Source: Schoenoplectus triqueter (taxonomy: Eukaryota; Streptophyta; Magnoliopsida; Poales; Cyperaceae). From it: a DNA stretch of 45,968 nt. A program made the translations under genes and the position numbers. Shown here piece after piece: positions 1-10,779 of the stretch. Position 1 is the stretch's first letter. Each line of letters opens with the position of its first letter. The DNA lies in the NCBI GenBank assembly GCA_964058805.1, contig CAXKVV010001168.1, positions 1 through 45,968 on the forward strand, in the 5' to 3' direction. Under the pieces are notes generated by a model, which was not told the DNA's origin, searched no databases, and was given only the letters and a program-made list of their open reading frames with translations.

Positions 1-3000
1 CCGCAAGGCTTACAAATCGGGGCATGAGCTTTCCTCCTTTTGGCTCCCATCCAACAGCTTTAGGTACACATTGTGGGTCTTTCCATGCTGGAATAGAAAA
101 CAAACACAAAATGTCAATACAGCAACAACAACAAAGCCTTTAATCCCAAATAAAAAATACAAAATGTCAATAATGTCAAAATAAATAAAATTGAAAATAA
201 GGTTTCAGCCTGCCATAAGGACCATAGAACCAATGGTCTAGCACTCAAGTGTGCAAATAATCATTGGCACAACAAAAGGAAGCTGCACTAAACCTCAGTT
301 ATGCCAATAATCTTACTGGTCCTCGATTGAACCCAAAAATACTGTGAAACATAAAATTAATAACCAAACAAGATAATCAATGAACAAAATGTATTATTTG
401 GACAGAAGAATGAACTATAAATACCACTTGTATTACAAAAGAACATTTATATACCACTTGGGGGAGACACCAAGGCTTCACCAACAAGGGAAAGCTTCAT
501 GTCAGCTGCTCCTTGTTTCTCTCTATAACAAAAGAAATTTATCCTCTCTACATTCCACCTCAAGCTAATAAATGCAAGGAAGTTCCTAAGTGGCCATCCT
601 GGATTTGTTGGCAGATGGCAGGGATCATAAAACCCAAATAAAACCTAAAACATGGCATTTGATATGAACTTAATACTATGTAACTGTTGGAAGACGCAAA
701 ATATATTAAACCAGAAATATTACATGGGTTTTCCTCTAAAATGAGACAATCAAAATACCATTGGTCCTCTCTAAAATAATCTTAAGAAATGGTAAGGTGA
801 GTCTGTAAAAGCCACTTTTTAAAATGGGATGAATTTAATTTTTTTCTCTTGAGAGGTCAGTAAGCACCTGATTTTTCATGCCCACGAAGAATGCTATCTC
901 TAATTTACAGATTAAATTATTACCTATAATAAAAAAAGTATATACCTTTTGGCTTTCGCCTTTGCAGAATTCCCAATCTTTCAATGGCCTAAGACTTGCA
1001 CCAGAATTTGAACTTGTACTCACAAGAAAGAATGGTACATCTGTAAATTTAGTTGGTTACTTGATAAAAGAAAATAATAACGCATTGTTTATTTGTTTAT
1101 GGAAGGAAGGGGGTTTTGCGTTTTTTTTGTGTGTGTGTGTGGGGGGGGGCATAAAATATTGACCTGTCGCAACACTTGAATTTCTCCATTTGTTGCATGC
1201 TGCCGCAAGAGAAACCACCTGAACGATCAAATAACAAGAGTAAGTTTCATGGTTGTGCCCATGTAGTACCAGACTACCAGTCAATATAGTAATGCTACAT
1301 TAACTTACACACTAAACCTTTTCTTGGGATTATATACTGATATACCCACAGGTCTGTATCAGTACCATAAGGGACTGGTGTAGTAGCCAAAAGGATCAAG
1401 AATCCTGCTTCCCCCAAATTATCCAGCTAGTCCCCAATTTACCCCATTCCATTAATTATATGATCAGAACCTGATTTAAAACCAAATCAGAGCTTCAGCT
1501 GTGCAGTTAAGCCCCTGATATGACTAATCCCTCATTTGTACATTAAAACCCCTTTTCTTAACCTAATTGTCACGAAAAAATTGTGCAATCAACACAAAAT
1601 TTAGAAGTTAATTACAGCTGTCCCTCGATTCTGCAACCAACCTTTTTAAATGCAACTGTTCCTCAATTGTAATATTTGGTTATATGTCTCTATGCTTGTA
1701 TGTTTTATTGTTTTGTACTGGATGGTGTAGTGGCATGTTTCTAAGGGGGCTAATGATCTGAATGAGAGCTTTTGATCCATTCCCTTTAGTAGTTGTTAGG
1801 TTATGTACTTTGTATGAATTCTTCAAAAGCAATGGAATTGGCAACTGCCAGGTTGTAGTCTGCTCGTAGAAAAAAAAAAGAAAAGAAAAAAAAACTGTTC
1901 CCGATTTAAAATCACACCAAACTTTAAATCACATTAAGTTTATATTAATGACAATGATTTCCGATTCCTGCCAAATTTTTCTTATGATGGTATAACAGCA
2001 ACAGGCTGGTTAATATCAATATAGTCAAATACCTTTCATCGTTAAAAGTAAAATAAAGGGAAATGATCAAATGAAGTCAACAAAAAATGACAATGAGAAA
2101 AACCTCATCAGAATTGAAAGCCTCTGAAGCTGGTTTGAGGTTTAATAAAGTTGCAGGAGGATCAAGAACCAAGGCTGGAAATGCACACCAGTAACAAAAC
2201 CCCCATTTCTTAAGATCAGCATATGATATAACAAGAAATCTCAGAAGCACAGATGGATCTTCCTCTGCTCTTCCTGAACAAATATCCTCCAAAATCTAAA
2301 TCAATTCAAAGAAGAAAGATTCAATTACCAAATTAAGTTTCTCTATAGCTTCTTCAGACCTTCAATGTGGCACGGTATAAAAACAATTCACGTAACCAGT
2401 CGTGGATTCATGTTTTCAAGAAGCATGGGCATAATAACCTTATCATCTATATAATAAAATTAGTTTCCAATTCTTTTAAACAAAGCCTAGGCCCTTAACA
2501 CTAAAAACCTTCATTTATTTAAATTTCATTAAAGAAAACTACAATTATATAGCTGATTTTGAAATTTAAGCCTAGGCTTGCCCATGCCCCGCGGCACATA
2601 ACATTCTTTTATCACACCCGTCACATTTTAAGAACCACTTGTGTATTTCTATGCAATCTTCCTTGTCTCGTACTAAAAAGGATATTATTTGGCATAGGGA
2701 ATGAAGCAATTTCTTCAATTTTCGGTGTCGTGGCTATTGTCACCAAGTACGCCCAGTTTAAGCTATAATTATCAGACTAAATACTATTCTAATTGTGCAT
2801 CAATTAATCCTCATAACTGCAATTTATCCACTCAGGTATTAATTATGCAATTAATCATGACAAATAATCATAACAAAAAAAATGTTCTGATCATTGACAA
2901 AAAGGCGTATGATTGCAAGAATTGGTTTAAGCTTTAGTTTCAAGTCACTCCACCAAATTACAACACTCAGAGCTCAAAACCTAAAATCAATTTAAAATAT

Positions 3001-3802
3001 GTAAAATTGGCGTACCCTTTTGGCCTCAGCCTTCAACAAAGACTCTTTGTCTAGGGAACGAAAGCTCTCTAAAGTATTTGTATTGAGTAATGTCCCAGGA
3101 ATTGGGCATTTGTTCCTGTTCCCTCTCACTGGCTCTAATGGAGATTGTGTGTTTGAATCAGATGGCAACGACTCCGAGAGAAGTGTCAAGTAATTTGACA
3201 CACTTGAATGCGAACAAGGAGCATAAAAGCCTATATTTGTCAAAGATTAAATCATTATTTTTTTCCCACATTATGCTGCCAAATAAGAAAAGCTCATGTA
3301 CAATCAGAACTGCTGGTGCCTAAATTTTCTGAACAAATGTAAAGGCTTGATATTGCCAAGAGAGAAAACAGTGTCAGATAATATTATGCTGTTAATTGAA
3401 AAGTCCATTTTTTTCTTTTCTTATATTGCTCTGACTTCTCATAAATGATCAATGTAAGACTCAAATTCCGAATCCACCAGCAAATTTCTGCTGATATTAA
3501 TTTGGTTCAATGTCAAATCACGGAAAATAACGTTTGTATCGCTTTCTACTTTTGAAAAAACTCGAAACTCCTAAAGCAACAGAACGGGAGCACAGTGGGG
3601 GCGAAAGAAGACGACGTAGAAAGAGGCAACGGTGCGAACCTGAGATGGGAATTGGGGATTGATCGATGCGAAGAGTGTCAAGCTTAAGCGCAGAGAGACG
3701 GCGCCAGAAGCCGTCGTCAACTATGCTCTGAAACGGCGCGAATTGGAGGATCCGACCTTGATTTGACGACGACGGAGACGATGAAGGAGAGGGATTCGCC
3801 AT
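1..3802 (-). CDS. ATG7: ATG7, autophagy E1-like enzyme, 5' part (partial)
   Basis: ATG7 is the E1-like enzyme that activates ATG8 and ATG12 in the cytosol during autophagosome formation. Seven exons on the minus strand, all with GT-AG borders and consistent phases: 3802-3640, 3230-3016, 2295-2104, 1218-1164, 1040-946, 644-455 and 87-1. Together they encode about 332 residues of the N-terminal ATG7 domain. Recognisable stretches are ILQFAPF near the start, [67 protein letters not shown] and SLVGEALV. The start at 3802 (MANPSPSS) precedes the conserved region directly. The E1 adenylation domain and catalytic cysteine lie beyond the left edge (plant ATG7 is about 700 residues), so completeness cannot be judged. 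No frameshift or stop was seen in this half. Introns carry retroposon-like insertions. Confidence 0.95.
121..153 (-). repeat. SINE/RTE-type 3' tail with (TTG)n, truncated
   Basis: In the sixth ATG7 intron, read on the minus strand, the sequence is TTTGGGATTAAAGG followed by CTTTG and TTG repeats. The same tail occurs at 28248-28312, 36284-36519 and 37591-37651. It resembles the shared 3' end of plant RTE LINEs and TS-type SINEs; that assignment comes from memory of the family. Confidence 0.5.
1121..1149. repeat. T8-(GT)n-G9 low-complexity tract
   Basis: Simple-sequence run in ATG7 intron 4, between exons 4 and 5. It is about 15 bases from the exon ending at 1164. Confidence 0.85.
1654..1906 (+). 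mobile_element. Poly(A)-ended retroposed segment in ATG7 intron
   Basis: About 220 bp antisense to ATG7 ends in an A-rich tail (1870-1894). It is flanked by AACTGTTCC at 1654 and again at 1893, with similarity extending a few bases further. A poly(A) tail plus a flanking direct repeat suggests LINE-mediated retroposition of a transcript 3' end or a SINE. The source is not recognised. Confidence 0.4.
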
Positions 3803-5300
3803 TGAATCCCAACAGCGAGAGTTTCCCTTTTGCGTTGCTTCCTCAAATGCTTCTCCTTCCTGCTTCCCTTGCGTTAGTTAATCAACTTCTAATCTTCTCT
3901 TTGCTGGTCGCGCTTGCTCAGTTGCTTGTGCGTGCAGCAGCAAACTTTCTCTCTTAGCCTTTAGTTCTTTTTTTTCTTTTCTTTTTTTTTTTCATTTTTC
4001 AGGAACGCTGTAAGTTTTTGAATCTCTTATTTTTTTGCTAGTAGATTTGGTAATCTCGCAAAATATTGATCCGTAACTATAATTAAATTTTCATTTTTTT
4101 TCTATTTGTTTTGAAGGCTATTGGTAATTGGACAAAGCGTGATATGATAAACGAAAGATTTTTTTGCTTATAAAAACAAATTCAATTTTATATGTTTAAA
4201 TTGGTTTTATTTCTTCACGTCATCATGCTATTTTTTATTTCAGAATTTGTGTTACAAAATGTAGAATACAAATGAGTATTGACGATGATATTAGATCAGA
4301 TAATACCCGACTTAACAATGAAAAATGAACCCAAAGAATAGAGCGTGGGATGTCAATTATTAAACCAGAATCACATAACAGTCATTTAACTATAAATGAA
4401 GACATTAAATTTAATAGGGATGTGATATTTTGACAAAAAATTATTTAACGACTGTGAGAACCTACTTTCAAATTTATCGATTTTTTTTTTAAATTATAGT
4501 TCATATTCTTTGCTCAAAATTAAAGGACTATCCACTAAAACTCGAAATTACTTGGTGATGATATATAGCATTCTGAATTTCACTTCTCTACAATAGATGA
4601 TATATTCAATCGACGGGAAAATAACATTTGAAAAATGGTAGTTTGCATTTTTGTTTGGTTCTAAATTCGATGAAAATTTTGCTTCTGTTATCTTAATAAC
4701 AGATGATTTATTCAATGTAGAAATGAAAGCGAATTCGTGAAGGGTAAAACGCGAAATGGAATGGAATTTCCATCTCGTTCGTGATCGGAAGAGGACAAAT
4801 GATGAGGGTGATTTCAGTCGTCGTGATTTCTTCTCCTCCAAATCGCATTTATAAATCACACTCCAAACACTGTCATTCGTACGGATGAGAATCGAAATTG
4901 AGTTTGTCATCATCTCTCTCTTCTACGAAGCCGAGACTGCTCAATCGATGAGTTTTCCTTAGATAAATTCTTCCGATGAGTATAAAAATCAATTCTCTTG
5001 TTCATCGCAAACAATTTCATAACATTATTTTTATTTTTCTCTATTATTTATCTTCTTCACTGCAAGCCCTAGATCATGATAATTTGATAATTAGATAGAA
5101 CTTTATAATTATTCATCAACCTATCAAAATAAATTCTAGAAAAATTAGATTTTGTTCTAATGATGAAATTTCAACTAAAAATCATCTCTTCATCATGTCA
5201 TTTCCATTGAAATGAACTCATTTTTTTCACTTCATTTTGATCAAGGTGATAAGATGATAGGCAAGTCCACAAATATTTCTCCATAATGGATCGTATCCGA
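3803..5300. other. ATG7 upstream intergenic region
   Basis: Holds the ATG7 5' flank. I see poly-T runs just upstream of the start and AT-rich sequence with no convincing coding region. A 121-codon open frame at 4548-4913 (-) has biased composition and no recognisable motif. Confidence 0.5.
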
Positions 5301-5309
5301 TCTCTGTAG

Positions 5310-5460
5310 TTAGGATTTTAGGGCTGTAAACTAGCCGAGTCAAGCACAAGCTCATTAACTTAAGAGTGAAAAATACTAGCTTGTGATCAACTCATTAAAT
5401 TAATGAACGAGCCGTGTTGGTTTGTTAAAAATTCATTTAACAATTAATAATACAAATATT
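5310..5460. mobile_element. hAT-like element end, truncated
   Basis: Begins TAGGGCTGTAAACTAGCCGAG, resembling the ends of the hAT-like elements at 31678 and 32130. No matching right terminus was found nearby. Confidence 0.3.
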
Positions 5461-5886
5461 TTATATCAAATTAACAAAAATTAAAAAGTATTTATACCTA
5501 TTTCATACAATAATTTCATATATATTCAATTACTAGTATATTATCAGTGCGTTGCTACGGAAAATTTTAAAATTAAAAATAAACTATTTTATAATTTATA
5601 AAAATATGAAATCGTACATTTTTAATTTAAAGGATATAATAGAAGATTCATTTGACAAGAATCTTTTTTTAATTAAAGTTTGAGAACAGCTAAGTATTTT
5701 ATTAAAATAAAAGTAATAATTTAGTAAGTTAGCGTACAAAATCATACTAATAATAGTACAAAACCAACTACTCGATTGCAAAAGAAATAAACATCACTTA
5801 TCACTTCATATGTAGCTTAGATCACGCATCATCAAAGTGGTGGCTTTATCATTCAATAGGTCTGTTAGATTTGGATATAGAACGAT

Positions 5887-6324
5887 AGAGGCGGATGTGG
5901 GATTTCGATCAGGGAGGGTCAATTATCGAATTATAATAACTTATCAGATTTAAATCTATTAACTTACTAAATAAAAATAATTATTAATTCAATATATGTT
6001 CTTATCTAATAAAAAAATATTAAAATAATAACTTTTTGTATATTAAAAATAACAAAAATAAAACACAAAATAATAGATAATTATGTCAATTACGAAAACT
6101 TTCCTCTACATGACTTAAAATTTTGGAATATTTACATAATTACTTCATTATCCATAATATTAAATATATTTTTTTCAATTAAAAATAATCAAACAATTGA
6201 GAGGATCAAAAATTAAAACCAGAGTGAGACAAATTAACAAAATATTAACTTAAAAATATTACTTTTGACAATCTAGGAGAGGTCAACTAACCCCTCCCCT
6301 GACTGTTACTGAGTCCGACCCTGC
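5887..6324. mobile_element. hAT-like non-autonomous element
   Basis: About 438 bp with imperfect ends (AGAGGCGGA at left; reverse complement of the right end GCAGGGTCGGA). Flanks are AGAACGAT (5879-5886) and AGAACAAG (6325-6332), a 6/8 match as expected of an aged hAT 8-bp duplication. The AT-rich interior is clearly related to 25702-26040. Confidence 0.5.
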
Positions 6325-6332
6325 AGAACAAG

Positions 6333-6556
6333 GGAACCATATCACCTGCGGAGCTGAAAAAGCTCCGCAGGTGCGGTTCTTTTGATCTGAGCGGTCCGAT
6401 AATTTATCAACGGTTATGATTTAACAGTAATAAACAGCCCCGTGCATCAAAATTCGTGTTTATACTTCCCCACAGCCGTTGTGATTTCCTTGAGCCATTG
6501 TGATTTCCCTGCTGTGATCTCCGCACAGAAAAAATCTGCAGAGACTGTTTGCCCGC
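6333..6556. mobile_element. Second short element abutting the first
   Basis: Bounded by perfect copies of AGAACAAG at 6325-6332 and 6557-6564. It contains a perfect 13-bp inverted repeat at about 6343-6373 (CACCTGCGGAGCT, loop GAAAA). The ends share only weak inverted similarity, so the class is uncertain; an 8-bp duplication suggests hAT. Confidence 0.35.
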
Positions 6557-6871
6557 AGAACAAGAGGGAGGAAGAACTCAAATACATTCACAAAGTCTAC
6601 TTAAAAAATAACATACCTGAAAAAAAAACTTGAAGAATGAAGCATACATTACTGTCTGATAAACACAAATCTAACATAAATACTGAAAGTATTTGGGAAA
6701 AGTAGGAAAAAAATGCACAGTATAATTCTCAAAGGTTACATATACAATAGTATCATGTGCCTAGCACGTGACAGTTAACCAAACCTTTCTATAAGTACAA
6801 CAATTGTATATATTCCAAAATATCATTCACTGTCTTATTATTTACAAAATACAAAATATTATCAATACTAT

Positions 6872-7800
6872 CTAACAATACATAATTAAGAAACTGCCAC
6901 TTTTACCACTTCTTCCCTCTCTTACTCTTTTACCACTTTTACGTAACCTTTTCTTTGGAGATTTTGCTTGCAAGTTCTGCAGGGTCATGTAAACTTAATT
7001 AAAATATATGTAGACTAAAATTTCACAGCATGAAATCCACCAAATTTGGAGAATAAATTACCTATAGAACTTGATCTATTTGTTATAGTTTGATTATGTC
7101 AAGAAAAGTCAAATCATCGCTATATTACAAATCAGGTATGTATCAGAAAGACAAAAAGAAAAGATTAGACGGATAGAAATTCCAAAATAGAAATTTATAA
7201 ATTTATAAGTAAAAAAATAAAGAATAAATTGGACCAAAAAACCGTGAGAAAAAACAAAATAAATAATAACATATCGAAAAATAGTGTGCATCAAATTGAG
7301 CAAGCTGCAAAAATATTGCAAAATTTGGGTTAGGAAAAAAATGATAATTTCAGGTACATCAAGAAATTAGAAGTTAAACGTAAAATATAGCTAACCTCAC
7401 GGAACGCATTGTACCTGATGACAAGTGTTTCATGAAAGAGACCACTATCAGAGATATATAGAATAAAGAGGTTTTAGAAATAAATGAAAATAACTAATAA
7501 TGTTGAACTACAAAGATAAATTTCAGATAAACTTATACCTTGATATGATCAGTAAAAGGTGATTTTAAATTAGTTAAAACCGTAGCCCCACCTACTTTAG
7601 AGCAACACAAAATAAAACCAAAAGGAAATAATGCTAGATAAAATCAATCATACAATAGTAGATCAGGGACTATAATAAGACATTAAAAAAAAATCAACTT
7701 ACTGCAAGGAAATGTGGATACTATCAGAAAACCATATAAATCATGAAAATTGTACCAATTAGGTAAGAAAATTTACCTCAAGGCTCTTCTCCGGTGAACG
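6872..7800 (-). other. Exon-like pieces of an unrecognised minus-strand gene
   Basis: On the minus strand, 6976-6872 follows a CTGCAG acceptor and encodes a very basic 34-residue C-terminus (SPKKRLRKSGKRVREG) ending in TAG. Around 7444-7398 a piece reading GLFHETLVIRYNAFRE ends at a GT donor in phase with it. Further upstream, about 7596-7556 reads ATVLTNLKSPFTDHIK and about 7815-7778 reads CYLYIRSPEKSLE, both with splice-like edges. The phase between the pieces at 7556 and 7444 does not fit, so the model is wrong somewhere or the gene is broken. I recognise no family. Confidence 0.3.
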
Positions 7801-7856
7801 GATGTACAGGTAGCAATCTGATATAATGTGTTGTAATAAAAAAATAAATTTCATAA

Positions 7857-8123
7857 GAGCATCCGCATTTCATTGTCAAATCTCATTTGACAATTGTCAT
7901 TTGAATTTCAGGGATGCAGAGACTAGACAAAATTAGACAATTGTCTAAATTTGATAATTCATTTGACAAGTCACGTCAGTCAGCGAAGAAGTAAAAAAAT
8001 AATTATGAAAATGTCATTTTGACAATTTCGTTATATTCAGGAATGTCACTTTTAAAATAAATTGTCAATTGATAACATTACATATAAATTTAACTTTGAC
8101 AGTCGACACCAATACGGATGCTC
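7857..8123. mobile_element. PIF/Harbinger-like (Tourist-type) MITE
   Basis: 267 bp with inverted termini GAGCATCCGCATT and, at the right end, GAGCATCCGTATT on the opposite strand. TAA duplications flank it at 7854-7856 and 8124-8126. A TWA target site is the Harbinger signature. Confidence 0.65.
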
Positions 8124-8507
8124 TAATAGTCAAATTTTGAAACCAAACTTTTATTCACAAAGCAACAAAGAATGCAAAATACAAATTAGGCTTCCCTCCT
8201 GCATACAACCATCACCCCTTTTGAAAAATTAAAGGCAATCGATGATTTTTTTTTGAAATAGTTGTACTCGAAGAAAATTTACCAGATGAAGCTAATGTTA
8301 AAAAGAAATTGTTATCGCTTGCTCACTCTTATTTCCGAAAACAATAAAAAAAAAACTGATGCTGCCTTCGCCGAGGGTGGTCCAGGGAGCTTCGCAAGTT
8401 TGTGGACCACGACAATAGCAATGATAGTGGCCTTCTATCAACCGAGAGTGAAAGGGAAGGGGGGCGAGGGGCGAGGGAGTAATGGTTGGGAGAAAGGGGT
8501 GTTTGAG

Positions 8508-9436
8508 TAGAGATGGCAACGGCGGGTAAAACGTCAATTTCGTTATCGGTTCGTTCATCAAAATAATATATCCTTCATGTTTGGTCTGTACTTTCGGATC
8601 AGAAAATCTCTGCCTGCAGGCTAAGTTTTTCTGGTCCGATTCGGTCCGTCAGATCCGTTCTATAATGCATTTTTTTAAAATCAGCTGAGAAACATATTTT
8701 TTAAGCATTTTAAATTATAAATTTGAAAAAACTTAAAATATAAAAATTGTAGATTTTATTGTTATAAATTTACAGAATTTTATTTTATTTTAATATGATT
8801 TTTCTATATAAAGTTATGATTAAAAAATTGTAGATCTAAAATTGTTCAGCAACAAACCTTCATAATATGAATTTTTGAGATTTATATGTTCTGTTTTTGA
8901 AAGAGATCAAAATAAAAAAAATGATAAATATAATTATCATGGTTTTAAAAAAATAATTTTGTATTGATTAGATTTTTGAGTTAAAAGATATGACTAAAAA
9001 GCTATCGAGTGGTCTATTGAATTACATTATTCATATTTATAAATTTCAAAAATATTAGTGTTTTTATTCATATAATAATATTATAACTAAATATTTAATA
9101 TAATTTTAATGATATTAGTATTATATTAAAATTCTACATAATTTTTAGAATATATTGATATATAATATATATAATATAAATATAAATATAAGTAATATAT
9201 ATAATATAAATATAAATATAAATAATATATATATATAATTACTCCGGGCCGGACGGACGGACATAACTTCAAACACATACCCGGCCCTATCCATTCATTA
9301 ACTGCACCGAACGGACGGACATAACTTCAAACACATACCCGGCCCTATCCATTCATTAACTGCACCGAACGGGTTGACGTCGGGCCGGGACAGATCTGGA
9401 CGGATCCACCGAGTTGCGGGTTAAATTGCCATCCTA
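8508..9436. mobile_element. hAT-like non-autonomous element, 929 bp
   Basis: Left end TAGAGATGGCAACGGCGGGT; the right end on the opposite strand reads TAGGATGGCAATTTAACCCG. Flanks TGTTTGAG (8500-8507) and GATTTGAG (9437-9444) match at 6/8 positions. The interior is AT-rich with TA/TATAA tracts. No transposase reading frame is visible. A 58-bp tandem duplication lies near the right end. Confidence 0.65.
9253..9368. repeat. 58-bp tandem duplication inside the hAT-like element
   Basis: Two essentially identical 58-bp units starting ACGGACGGACATAACTTC, at 9253 and 9311. Both carry the CCGGCCCTATCC stretch typical of the subterminal GC-rich part of such elements. Confidence 0.8.
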
Positions 9437-9826
9437 GATTTGAGAGAGGGAGATAGAGCAGCGGCAAATATATACGACCATCCCATGTGATAATTCGTGT
9501 AACAATCGCTTCGCTGGAGAGAAGAAAATAGCGCTTCAACATTGAGGTTACAAATTCAGAATCGCAAATTTAAAAATAGCTCCATCCCACAGGTTACTGT
9601 TAGCTCTGAAAAATTGAGATTAAATCTCGATCATAGAATCAAAACAGTTAAGGAGTAGAGAGTAGAGATAGAGATATGATCAGAATAGTTAAGTGCATAA
9701 TAAAGAGTAGAGAGTAGAAATAGAGATATGATCATAATAGTTAAATGCATAATAAGGAGTAGATATAGAAATAAAAATAACTTCTATAATACAATAAATA
9801 TTCATAACAAAATAATATAAATAATA

Positions 9827-10234
9827 AGAATGAGGCTAGGTGCATTGTAATGTACGAATATATTTATGTATTGTCTTAAAATCGTATTTTTCTAAATAAA
9901 AAAATGATCGATCTAACTGTTCAATATAATCATCATATCAAACTCTCCTAGTTAGTCAAAATTTATAATTTTTTTGAAAATATTTTGCTATTTTTTTCGG
10001 ACGAGAAGAAAATTATTTGTTTTAAAAATTCTAGATCATCTAATGATGAAGGTTTTCTCTCCATCCGAAAAAATAACAACCAGATTTAAAAAGTATAAAA
10101 TTTGAAGAGCTAGAATAGTTTTACATTAAGATAATATTGAATGATTCAGATAAGTCATTTTTTACTTAAAATTTAAAATTTTGAGACAATGAACAGATAC
10201 CTCATGCGTTGCAATGTACTATGATCTCACTTAA
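9827..10234. mobile_element. Palindromic TA-flanked MITE, copy 1
   Basis: Left arm starts GAATGAGGCTAGGTGCATTG. The reverse complement of the right end reads AAGTGAGATCATAGTACATTG. The inner core carries GCTATTTTTTTCGG and GAGAAGAAAAT and their complement (TTTTCTCTCCATCCG). The same core recurs at 12184, 16488, 16894 and 31046. Confidence 0.6.
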
Positions 10235-10779
10235 ATAATAAATATTAATAATTTAATGAATAAGAGAGTCTTAAAGGTCGGCTCATTTCACTTAATGAGC
10301 GAGGCAGTCGATCTAAACGATTCATGAGCTATAATTTAACATTACCCGTAGTCCCAGTTATCCGACTTCACCCAATTTTCATCTGATATGTTAGAAACGG
10401 AGAATGAACTTTGCAATGCATTTTAACATTTGATCACGAAAGAAGGGACACGTTGAGAAAGAAATGCGGGCTCGCCGTTATTATTTTGGAGCAATTTTGT
10501 AATCCGTGTTTGTCGTCATGTACATTGGTTTTTGACATATAACGCAAATCTAGATGTAGATGTCTAAAAGGAGAAAGACATCATAAACATTTTCCTCTCA
10601 GAAATTGAAATAGCATAAACAAAGGCATACACAATCACAAACCAATGAGATATATATCCCACCCCGATCTATGCCCACTGCAAAATGTATTGAATACTTG
10701 ACAAGTAAATAAAAGAAAAAAAAAAACTTATTCCGTTGAAACTCAACAATCAAACTATCTTAATGATATTCCGGTGAAT

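Noticed and set aside
4548..4913. 121-codon open frame on the minus strand
   Set aside because: No motif, composition like AT-rich noncoding DNA, no splice context or neighbouring exons.
8262..8561. Overlapping open frames on both strands in a GC-richer patch
   Set aside because: Neither gives a recognisable protein. The patch looks like a former 5' leader or exon disrupted by the hAT-like element.
9345..9542. 65-codon minus-strand frame (MLKRYFLLSSEAIV)
   Set aside because: Its 3' half runs into the hAT-like element, and no homologue is recognised. It could be an old first exon but that cannot be supported.
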